The notes under the pieces: generated by a model | The model's database searches: none | Told to the model about the DNA's origin: nothing | What the model saw: the letters and a program-made list of their open reading frames with translations, nothing else | Part shown: in pieces, positions 36,181-45,762 of the stretch | How the letters are laid out: each line of letters starts with the position of its first letter | Position numbering within the stretch: position 1 is the first letter of the stretch | Made by a program: the position numbers and the translations under genes | Assembly: GCA_013398955.1 (NCBI GenBank) | Contig: VWPU01011622.1 | Span: 24,468-88,467 of the forward strand | Direction of reading: 5' to 3' | Source: Callaeas wilsoni | Lineage: Eukaryota; Chordata; Aves; Passeriformes; Callaeidae | DNA: 64,000 nt

Positions 36181-36520
36181 TTTAGCCCTCCAAGCTCAAT
36201 TACATCTCAGGATGTCTTGGGGTAATTAAGTAATATTAGAACGTTTTCTTTTCTATTTTTTTCCCCTTCCCTAATGCAGCTTTCAAAGCACAAGCCTCGG
36301 CTCTCACCCACTGGAGCCCACTTCTCTGAGCCTCGGAGTTCTCCCTAATGCACCTCGCCACGAAGGCAGGCTAATTACATTTCTGAAGGATGTCATTAGT
36401 GTCGCGTTCCCGCTGGGCTCCGAGGGCTGGCGCGCAGCAGGGAACGCTCCCTTAGGTGTCTTTCAGCTTCACCACGCTCGGTGCCACCGGCGAGGAGCGG
36501 CCGGGCTCGGAGGGGAGCTC
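36181..36520. other. Candidate regulatory block with a repeated motif
   Basis: AATTACAT...GGATGTC occurs twice: at 36198-36216 and, with 3 extra bases inside, at 36373-36394. Between them are TAATTAAGTAATATTAG and a T/C-rich tract. The second copy abuts a CpG-rich patch (TCGCGTTCCCGC, GGCGCGCAGCAGG, about 36400-36515). The block is nonrepetitive elsewhere and does not look transposon-derived. Regulatory function is inferred. Confidence 0.3.
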
Positions 36521-37064
36521 AGCCAGCAAAGCTGCCTTGCTTTGGGCTTCGTTGTGAGCAATCCTTTTCCTTGGATGCCTTGCATCCTTCAGCTCATCGT
36601 GGTTCACAAATATTAACCGGTGAAGCTTCTCAGAGCTCCTGTGAGATGAGAAATTGGTCCTCTAATGATTGGCATTATATCCGCTCTCATCTCCAAGCCT
36701 TGGACAGTGCAAAAGGAATGAGGAGGCAAATCTTGACCAGGCAAAAAAGATAAGTGATGCTTTTGGTTTACCTGACCATCTCACCTGCTGGCTGGTGGCC
36801 GGAAATCTGGAGCTGCCGTAACAGGCACCTCTGGCACTGCTTTTGGAGCCCGTGCTGCATGCACCTCCCTCTTTCATCTGTGTGAACCCAGATAAGCTCT
36901 GCTGGCTTCAGTGGAGGCTCCTCAGAGGCTTCCCCAGAGGGAAGAGAAACCAAAATTTGTCTGTTTGGGGAGCCCATTGTTTGCATCAGGGATGGGATGC
37001 TGGTTCCCAAGGAAACAAAAAGGAAATGGTGGTCACACCTCATTATCTTTCTTTCTCTCCCTAG
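36521..37064. other. Unique DNA upstream of a candidate exon
   Basis: No repeat is recognised. On the minus strand, CCAGCAG|GTGAGA (exon side ending near 36792) is a good donor match, and the frame upstream of it is open for over 100 codons, but no strong acceptor pairs with it. The last 25 bases form the pyrimidine-rich acceptor of the block at 37065. Confidence 0.4.
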
Positions 37065-37149
37065 GTGGATACAAGGACACTGTTCTAGTTTTAGACTACC
37101 ACAGCTCTCCTGGCTGGCCCAGTGCGAGGTGGCCACCGGCCTCCCGCAG
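37065..37149 (+). other. Candidate exon, coding status unknown
   Basis: An 85-nt block has the best paired splice signals I found. Upstream is a long pyrimidine tract ending TCTTTCTTTCTCTCCCTAG. Downstream is CCGCAG|GTGAGTGC, a full match to the donor consensus. Two of three frames are open: one begins WIQGHCSSFRLPQ, the other GYKDTVLVLDYHSS. The third has a TAG. Neither peptide is recognised. The length of 85 nt would shift phase, so it needs matching neighbours. It could be an exon of a coding gene, a UTR exon, a long noncoding RNA exon or chance. No partner exon is identified in the window. Confidence 0.3.
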
Positions 37150-38805
37150 GTGAGTGCTGCTTTCAGGAGGTGTTAGAGGCTCATTAAAAGAAGTCACGTA
37201 TAATTTACAGTAAAAATCGCCATGGAAATTTCTGCTCGTGTTGCGCTGGGTTACATTTTGTTGTCCTGGAGAGATGCATTAGCTCTGTTAGTGAGGCTGG
37301 AGCTTGCTGCCTCTGGAAAAGATTGATTGTCCCAGGTAGTCCCTACCCCTGTGGGGAGCCTGATGTCCCCCTCTTCCTGCCTGGCTTTTTGGGGCACTTC
37401 CATAAACATTAGGGATGAGGATACTGCTGCCATGACCGTGGCTCACTGCTAATCCAAGTGGGATAGTAAGCTGTCCTAATATTGGATACCTCCTTAAATC
37501 TGGATGGTAGGAAGGGTACATTTCAGTCCAGGATATCCCACACACTCTTTTGGTTTTGTTTTAATTCTTTCCACTTGCAAGTGCATTTTTTTTTTTTTAA
37601 TTTGGCCAAAACAATAAGCGGGAACCAAAAGGAAGTAAAATCTTTATATCACGTAAAGATGGATTGCAAAGCTTTTGTAAAGACCTGTGTTGTGGAGAAA
37701 GAAAAACCACTCAAGGATGGGTCAGGCAGAACGTGGGCACAGCAGGTGCAGCTTATTGAGGTCAGTCTGGGCTTGGTGGCACCGTCTGATTTGTGCTCTT
37801 TGGTGGCACCTGCTTTGGAAGCGTCACACCGGAGACAAATTATCTGGAGCTGTCTTTATCCTTAGGCTTTATCCTTTGCTACAACCTCCTGGGTTTTAGG
37901 AAAGCCTGGATCTGAGAGGCCTCCGTGCAGGGATGGATGGGCAGACTGGCTTTTCCCTCTCGTGCACTGGGGTGAAATTAAAGGGATTTGGGGAAAAGAA
38001 GCTGCGCTAACAAAGCTAAGCTGCCCTGGGAAATGTTGCACCCAGAAGCTAATTGTCCAAGGTGTGGGAATCCCAGGCTTTCCCAGTGTTCTTGCCAAGC
38101 TGCCAGCTTGCTTTCATCTGGAAGGAGAGACACACATTAATTGAGAAGTTCTATTTACTTTTAGGGGCAAAAGTAGGGTCTGGGCTGTGAGACACGTGCA
38201 AGGTGGAACTGCTGCATGCAGAGATGGACTGAAGCAACCACCTGGAGGTGGGGGACCAGTCTGTGTCCCAAAAATCAGGGGAGCCTGAAGAGAAACGCAA
38301 CCAGGAGATTAGTCCAGGTAAAAGGAGGAGTGACTCACACAGAATTTGGGGCGGGGAGAAACCTGTCTGGAAGGTAGGAGAGTCCTAAACCAGTTCATTT
38401 CTGTGCTTTCAGAACTGTGATGTTCTCAGGAACCTGCTCTGGCTCTGACCAGTCCCATCTGCGATGAGCTGGCAGGAGTTTTATGTAGGTCCAAACTGAC
38501 ATTAAATCCTCTATTTTCTGCTTGCTGGTAGCTGTGTGATTCAGAAGCTTTCCTGCTGAAGGCAGAGTCCTGGCAGTGCTCAGCAGCAAAGGGACAGCAG
38601 GCAGGAGCTGGAAGCCTGCAGCTGATCCAGCCGCTCCTGGTGTAATGGTGCTTATCCAAAGGAGTGCTGGGACTGTGGACACCACATTTTGGCTTTGTGA
38701 GGGACAGCCAGACTTTTTAAAGGCTCCTGTAGCCTTTAATCAGCTGCAGGCCAGGGCTGCGTGTGTTCCCACACGTGTCCCAGGTCAGGAACCACAGCCT
38801 GTGGT
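37150..38805. other. Unique noncoding DNA
   Basis: A T-rich tract lies at about 37587-37599. A donor-like GTCCAG|GTAAAA occurs near 38319. Frames are short and without domains. No gene or transposon is recognised. Confidence 0.5.
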
Positions 38806-38848
38806 GGTCCTGGGGGGATGGTCCTGGGGGATGGTCCTGGGGGGATGG
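38806..38848 (+). repeat. G-rich 13-14-bp tandem repeat
   Basis: Three tandem units GGTCCTGGGGGGAT (38806), GGTCCTGGGGGAT (38820) and GGTCCTGGGGGGAT (38833) are followed by GG. The three long G runs plus flanking GG pairs could form a G-quadruplex on the + strand. The one-base length difference in the middle unit suggests slippage. Confidence 0.9.
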
Positions 38849-41259
38849 TGAGGCTTCCCAGTAGGAGAAGCAGCACATCACCTAATGCCGAGGCAGGAAA
38901 AGTTAGAGGATAAACAAGAAATTTCTCTGATCGTATTTAGACCACTCGAGGTTGCCCATGTTCTAATGACGCATTCTGCAGGTTACAGAACCTAGTAATT
39001 ACAGCTAATAAGTCCAAGATGTGTAATTACCCTGAAGCACTTGGAGCTAGAAGGCAGAGTTAAGCATGGCTGTTACACACTCGTTAGGTGATCCATCGCT
39101 TTCCTTGCTCCGCACGTGAAATCCAGGAGTGGCAGGAAGTGTAGCTGCTCTTTTCCCCATCCTCGTCAGTGCTGGGTGGAGGGGAAAAGCCAGCTCTTTT
39201 TCCTGTTTCCATTTCCCAGCTCCAAAATCTCGTTTCTTTTCTATAAGAGAGACGATTCCTGCTCGGGTTTTCAGATCTGGAGTGGGAGGCTCTTGAGGGA
39301 AGGTTGTGTTTGTTTTTTCTTCCCACCGCTTTGCTTCCTTTCCTAATTAAAGTAGCTCTTTTGTCAGCCCCTGAATTTCTTCCCACCCTCCAGTTTTCCC
39401 AGAGAGGCTTCTTTACAATTTCTGCCTCTAATCAATACACAATTTATATGCAATAACTTTGCCCAGAGAATAGGGAAGCAGCGATCAGCATTTCTCCTGC
39501 AATTCCGGTGTGCTGGAGCCGCTGACTGAAGGTCAATGCAGGCTTGACTGTGACTGATTTTTACTGTCTTTGGGCAACCCAGCAGCAAAATGCAAGCTTT
39601 GGAAAACCTCAGTTCCACGCAGGCCGTAATGGATAGCACTGTGCAACCTGCCGAGCACGCCATGAAGCTGGATTCCCTGCCAAAGCTCCCTCTTAACGCT
39701 CCTGCAGCCCCTTCTGATGGAAGAAGGGGACCCCATGCCTCCCTGGGAAATGATGGATATCCTGACGGGTGCTATTTTCCCCAGTTATACAGACAGTGGG
39801 TGCTCTGATGGCAGATGAGGCTGGAGCCTGCTCAGGGAGCGAGGAGAGAGCTCCATTAGGAGCCCTGGGGTTGGCAAGACAATTCCAGAGGGAGAACCTC
39901 GTGCTGAGGGAGCAGCACCTCATTTAACCTTCCTCCCAGCTGGGCTTGTGCTCGTCTGTCTCCTGTCACTTGAGATCCTGCCGTCACCTCTTCAGCATCC
40001 CTCCGGCAGCACCGTTCCCACACGACTCCCACCAGGAAGGACAGAGAGCAGGAGGGGCAGGAGAAGATATGAGCAAGGACCCAAGCAGACGTCTCAATCC
40101 TCCATGAAACTTCGGGGGATGGATGTCACCCTCTGTGGCTGTTCACACCCCAACCCTCCCATGGGCACTGCCTTTGAAGAGAGGATATATCCAATGGGAA
40201 CGGCCACTTTTGGGTGTCCCACGGTGTCTCACAGTGGTGGGATCAGTCAGGGATGCTCCAGCTGACACGCTTAACGAGCAGGGAGGTGCAGCCTCGCAGC
40301 CATTTGGTGTCTTATTAATCACATTTAATGTGTAGTTTGCTTTAGCGTTGATCGTTTTAAAATTCCCTGTCGGAAAGGTTACCTGGATAATTACAGGTAT
40401 AAATCTCAGGGACGTTCTTGCCAAAACAAATGGAGCGTCTCGCACTCAGGCCGGGGATGAACCCAAAGAAGCCGTCAAAAGGGTGTGGAATGACGGACCA
40501 GGAAATCTCCACCAAGCCACCAAGCTGAGAAGAGCTGAGTAACTCTGGAGATAAATGAGGCATTTGGGTGGCTGGGAAGAGTTCCTGCAGCTGTCCTTTC
40601 TTTCAGAAAAGTAGGAACTGGTGGTGGTGTTGCTCAACGATGTCTTGAACATCATCGGATACAAATTTGGGAGAGCGCCACAGGGTGTGAGCACGGCCTG
40701 AAGGATCTCAGGAACAGGGATGGATTGGGCTGAAGTCACGAGGTGCCTCCTCCAGAAGATTCTCAGGTATGGCTGAGGAAGCTGAAGATGACCTGTTTGT
40801 CAAGCAGGAGTGCTGATGAGTATCCTTGGTTAGCAGCAGAAAGCTTCAGCCTTTTAGCCACTGGCTGGAAAATCCATGTTATTTGCTTCTGTCAGTGAAG
40901 GAAATGGAGTTGGACCTGCCTGATTGTGTTGGGGATTTTGGTATTTGAAGTGAAAAGCTATCAGAGCATCATTAAGTTCACATGTACCCCTCGAAACCTG
41001 GTAGCAGGGAATGGCCTCTCCTCTGCAGCTCAACGTTGTAAAGCCAACCTCACACCCTTCCTCCTCTTCAGATTGCGGGTGCTTCCTGATCAGAGCAGGT
41101 CTCAGATGGAGACACTCACCCTTTTTCACATCCTCTGTCTCCTGAAGGCCACGTTTACCCACCTCCACCCTTTCTGGAGAGGATGAGGTGAGTAGTTGGA
41201 AAGAGAGGTGCTGATTTGGGTTTCCAGTCTGTGCCTGTGCTCGGCACTCAGAAGGATTA
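38849..41259. other. Unique noncoding DNA, no gene seen
   Basis: No transposon is recognised. A block at 41072-41188 lies between TCCTCCTCTTCAG and GATGAG|GTGAGT, but one frame stops just before the donor and an overlapping minus-strand frame is also open, so it is a weak lead at best. Other frames up to 136 codons have no domain. Confidence 0.5.
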
Positions 41260-42430
41260 GTCATGGTTCACACTGTCATAATAATTTAAGGTGCAACGAC
41301 AACGGTATTTTAGAAGTCAAATATTCTGTTTTAGAAGTAAGAAGAAATATTAAAAGCCTTCAGTGTTTTGGATTGCTGATAATTGCAGGATGTGCTAATT
41401 GCAAAGCAAGAAACAGGCTGGCAGAGGGGCCCCAGTGCCCATAGCTTACATTATGAATAGCAAGAGCAGTACATGGGACATCATCTTGATGAAACCAAGG
41501 CAAACAGCTAAAAACACTTAAAATACTCATCTGAAACCATCCTCGTGTCTCTGTGGTATCCCAGCCCTCTCTAAAAGCACTGCCTGGCTTTTGTCTTTTA
41601 CACTTACGTTCGTTGCTTCCAACTTTCTCATCAGCCTCATCTATAAATTCAGACTGTTCTTAAATAAGACTGGTGCCACACAAAACCACTTCTCCCATCC
41701 CTGTGCGCTGTCTAACGATTATTCCCTTATCCCTTTATATAACTGAATCAAGCCTGACACTTAAAGCACTCCCTTAGGGAAGTTATTGAATTTAACAGGG
41801 CTGAAACCAACAGGGTTCTAGAGAAATGCTCGAAAAACCTGGGCAAGATAATATCCTTTCGATAAGTTTCTGAACCACCCTATAAAATTCTGTGGCAAGA
41901 ATGCAATTCCACGGGATTTTTTTGCCCAGAAAGGCTAATTATGAGTAAATAGACCTCGGTATTTTTACTGCTGACCCCCCAAAAATGCAGTGGATGCTGC
42001 TATCCTGCTTCCTCTTGCCCAGGCAGAAGGATGTTTTGGCTCTGCTCCTCAGTGCTTTGTCCTCATTTCGATCCCACATGGAATTTTGTCTATTCCAGAT
42101 CTGTGGTATAAAGTTCTGCTATGAATTGCTCCTCGACTGGCTTTTCCCTGTGAGTCCCCTGCTTTTCCATGGCTGCAGCAGTCCTGGCTGCTTGGCCATA
42201 TCTTTTCCCCTTTGTTTTTCTGGACTTCTGAAGGAAGCTGAGCTTATTCGTTCCACTTCAGCTTGAGGGAGAGGGAGTGGATGGGAGAGGAGGGGCAGAG
42301 GGAATATAAGGCACTATGACACAATAATGGGGCAAAGATAATTCTCCAAACTTTTCCAATCCTTCTCTGGTCTTCCCAAGCCAGGAACAAAAACCCCTCG
42401 ACATACCAGCTTAGGCCCTCAGCTCTCAGG
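41260..42430. other. AT-rich unique DNA, possible regulatory content
   Basis: 41270-41400 is AT-rich and nonrepetitive, with CATAATAATTTAAGG, TGATAATTGCAGG and GTGCTAATTGC. The remainder to 42430 is ordinary unique sequence. No gene is recognised. Confidence 0.35.
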
Positions 42431-42950
42431 AAAAGATGTTTTCCGTTGGACAAGCAGGATTACGGAGTATCCCAAGCGTTGATGCTACAAGGGATTTTGT
42501 ATTACCTTGGCTGATAATTCTCCCAGGAGCCTGTGCAAATATTCTCATGAATGAAAGCTACGGAGCTCCTTCGCTGGTATTTGCAATTCCTTTTATTCGC
42601 GCTGACTTTTCCTTGCTGAGATTGCTCCCACAAAGGGCGAATAAATATTCAAAGTGCTCATGCCTGAAATGCTCCTGCCAATGTTAGGAAATGTTCTTTT
42701 TATTATTTTTCTCGCTGCATTCAAACAATTTCAATTGATGAACCTTAAAAGAAACTCCTGCGTGGAAGGGGAAGGTGACTCAGTGAGGGAAGAGAAGGAT
42801 CACACGGTGGTATTAATGTCATTACCTCCTCACCAAAGGGAAAAAAACCCTGGCGGTGGCTGGGGACAGCCAGATATTAATTGAGAAGCTGAAATGAGTT
42901 CATTTAACACTCCTTGCACAGACAATAAATGTTTCATCCCATTGACTTGT
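42431..42950. other. Candidate conserved noncoding element
   Basis: AT-rich and nonrepetitive, with GGCTGATAATTCTCC, GCAAATATTCTCATGAATG, GCGAATAAATATTC, TTTCAATTGATG and AGATATTAATTGAG. One + frame (42436-42687) is open for 83 codons with a hydrophobic peptide. It has no recognised domain, and the sequence reads more like enhancer DNA than an exon. Confidence 0.25.
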
Positions 42951-44215
42951 TTGTATGCATGTTTTGTTTTGCCCTCTTTAATAAAAAGTGGTGTGGGGGG
43001 GTGGGAAGCAGCTGCCAAAATGCTCTCTGTAAATAATTCCACTGGCTCTGTTCCCTGTTTTAGAGCACAGGATATTTGGAGATGGGGTTGAGGCTGTGCC
43101 TCCCTCTCTCTGAGGGGTACTTTAGATCATGATGTGATCAGAGGTGACATCGTGCTCTTCTTGGGACAGGGTAGGAAAAAAGCTGAAAAGGAACTGTGAA
43201 ATCGTGGCACAGCTGAAGGATCCGAGTGGCATCAGCAGTGCTAAAGCATCTCCAGTTCAGTCCCAAGCTTCCTCTCCCAGTGCCTTGAACTGGAAAGAGC
43301 AGAACTGGCTGAAGGGACCCAGGAGTTGTCTCAAAACCGCAGCATCAGTCTTCATCCTTTTGTCTTGGTGGGGCTGCCCAAAACCTGCTGCCCAACCCGT
43401 GTCACTGTTTCTTGGCATCCCCCCCACGCAAGCGGCACCAGGCACAGCTGCCTCACACCTTCTCGGCACAGGAGCCAAGGAAATATTCCCTACATGGAAA
43501 AAAATTAAGGCTTCTTCTTCTTGAAGTAATGGATAGAAAGTCAGTTCCTTTTCTTGCTGTTTTGATAATTACTCTTGCTCAAAGTATCCTCGCCTGACAG
43601 ATCCTGGACTGGTAGAGGGGACAGACATGTCTTGGTTTGTGAGCAGCTCCCTCGCTCTGGGGCACTCAAAATAAATCTCCCTCTCCTAGGCTGCACCTGG
43701 ATGATGGCAGACGTGGTCTGCACCGAGGCTGGACGTGTCCCGGACCATTTACCAAGTAAATGGAAAGCAGGGACGGAGAGGAGGATCCAACACGTCGGCT
43801 GAGGCCGGATCCTGGCTCTGATCATCAGGGACGACCTAAATGCCCCGTGAATCTCCACCCCGGGCTGCACCCAGAGGGTGGCAGAGGCAGCAGGTGCATG
43901 TTTTGGGTTGGGAGGCAGCACATGGCCCTCGGCTGGAGCGTCCTTCCCGCTCCTCCTCACCTCTGCTTGTCGCGGGAGCGAGCACGTCCTCCACTCCCAG
44001 CTCCACGAAACTAACGGATGATGGCAGGAGGTGGGAGGAATGGGGGAAATGGCAGCCTGGGAAGTGCTGAAGAAAACTCTGAGCAACCTGGGGTGATGTT
44101 CCCAGCGTGCCCGCTCGGGCCAGGTCTGGCCGCGCCGTTTGCTCGTTCCTGTGCCTGCCCAGAGCTCCGAAGTCCAACCTCAACCATCAGTATTTTGTGT
44201 TTCCAAGGCAACCCC
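42951..44215. other. Unique noncoding DNA, GC-rich in its second half
   Basis: From about 43600 to 44180 GC is high and frames are open on both strands (181 codons on - at 43541-44086, 76-84 codons on +). No domain or splice structure supports any of them. Confidence 0.5.
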
Positions 44216-44600
44216 AGCTTTAACAGCCTTCATAATGACATCATTTGGTTGAAATGAGCATGCATGATCTTTTGATTACCACTGGAAATATAAATTAGGT
44301 TACTCTCCCCATCCCCAGCCACTTGAAAAATAAATGCATTGGAGGGAGGGGGAGGGAAAAAAAAACCCTCAGAAGAGGGTAAATGGAAAAATCAATTTTT
44401 ACATTAATGGAGTCCTCGTTCAGCATTTTTTCTCTTTATAGATTTAGATAACAGTGATATCTTAGTTTCACAGAGCAAAGAAATTAATTACTTACTAATG
44501 GTGCAATTCAGAAATTAATTTATGTTGTCCATTTAAATGTGTCATTATTAATCAATTTAAAGGAAGAGGCCTGTAAGCCAGCACCATCTGAACTGACTGA
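44216..44600. promoter_or_regulatory. Candidate developmental enhancer / conserved element
   Basis: This is the strongest enhancer-like stretch by eye. It is AT-rich, without transposon signatures, and dense in homeodomain-type cores: GAAATTAATTACTTAC, CAGAAATTAATTTATG and TTATTAATCAATTT. It also has AATGACATCATTTGG (CRE/AP-1-like) and GAGCATGCATGATC. Stop codons are frequent in every frame, which argues against coding. It follows a GC-rich block abruptly. Conservation and activity are inferred from composition only. Confidence 0.35.
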
Positions 44601-44828
44601 TGTTGCCAGAGGAGTCTCCCTGCCCCTTCCTTTCTAGAAAACACATCATTCCTGCTACCTGTGAGTTGTACCTCGAGCTACTCTGGCATCCCTGACAGAA
44701 CAAAAAAAAGGGAATTCCTCAGGCCTGGTAGCCAGGCCCATCCTTGGTGTGTTTCCCTAGGTGTGGACCACTGTCAGGGTGCTGCAAAAATTTTAAGGCT
44801 GTTTGTTGATATTTATTTTTTTGTATTT
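44601..44828. other. Unique noncoding DNA
   Basis: Ordinary unique sequence. No repeat or gene is recognised. Confidence 0.45.
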
Positions 44829-44856
44829 ATTTGAATTCCTGGCCTGGAATTCAAAT
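44829..44856. repeat. Perfect 11-bp inverted repeat (6-nt loop)
   Basis: ATTTGAATTCC (44829-44839) and GGAATTCAAAT (44846-44856) are exact reverse complements around TGGCCT. The arms contain EcoRI-type palindromes. No transposon ends or duplications flank it, so it is a stand-alone hairpin or cruciform-capable site. Confidence 0.9.
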
Positions 44857-45437
44857 TCCACACTAAAAAGACAATGCACAGAAAGAGGATGCTGTCTCCA
44901 GAGGATGGAGATGTTCTGCTGCTGACTTCCTAGCAGGTCTTGGCCAAATCCTGGGTTTAGCACACCATGGGCTCCCCAAAAGGGTCAGAGTGGGGCAGCC
45001 GCTTTAGGAGGGTGGTAATTAAATTGTCACAAACCTGATTATCTTCTTTTTACTGCTTTATTTTGATGGGAAGGGGTAATAAATTGCACAAGTCTCCGCT
45101 TTTTCTGAGTAAGGCTTGTCCCAGACTGGAAAGGGGGATCCCATTCCGTGCAGTAATTCATGAATAAACTAAAAAGCACTCTTTGAAACATCCAGGATTT
45201 CGGAATGTCACCCCTTCCCATGTCCAAGCTCTTCCCTGGTGGGCAGGAGCCCGATGTAATGTTTGCATTGTGCTATTTTCTCCAGAAATGCTGCATCTGC
45301 TGCCTATTTCACTGTGTGCTCCTTGGAGCAAATGGCGAGGCTGGGGACTTGGGAAGACAATCTGCTGAAGGATCTTGTGTTCAAATCCAGTTTGGGCTGC
45401 TGGGATAAGGCTGGGATAGCCATTCCTTTCCTGTATT
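44857..45437. other. Unique noncoding DNA
   Basis: No gene or repeat is recognised in this interval. Short frames near 45183-45408 lack domains. Confidence 0.5.
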
Positions 45438-45762
45438 CATAGGATCATAGAATGACTGGGAAGGAAGGGACCTTAAAGACCACCTCGTTCCACCCCTGCC
45501 ACGGGCAGGGACACCTTCCACTATCCCAGATTGCTCCAAGCCCTGTCCAGCCTGGCCTTGGACACTTCCAGGGATCCAGGGGCAGCCCCAGCTTCTCTGG
45601 GCACCCTGTGCCAGGGCCTCCCCACTCCCACAGTGAAAATTTTTTCCTAATATCCCATCTTACACTGCCCTCTCTCAGTTGAAAACCGTTCCCCTTTTTC
45701 CTGTCGCTTGCAAATAGGCTCCCTCCACCTTTCTGGTGGGCTCCCTTCGTATTTTCATGGTA
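45438..45762 (-). mobile_element. CR1 LINE 3'-end fragment, one of the longest here
   Basis: It begins CATAGGATCATAGAATGACTGG and continues through GGAAGGGACCTTAAAGACCACC, CTCCAAGCCCTGTCCAGCCTGGCCTTGGACACTTCCAGGGATC, TTTTTTCCTAATATCCCATCTTACACTGCCCTC and CCCCTTTTTCCTGTCGC. About 325 bp of the CR1 3' region is recognisable in reverse complement. It is 5'-truncated, and the frames crossing it have no function. Confidence 0.95.

Noticed and set aside
41072..41188. Block between CTCTTCAG and GATGAG|GTGAGT considered as an exon
   Set aside because: The best frame stops just before the donor, the pyrimidine tract is interrupted, and a minus-strand frame is open over the same bases.
43541..44086. 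181-codon open frame on the - strand
   Set aside because: GC-rich block with simultaneous + strand frames. No domain, no splice sites.
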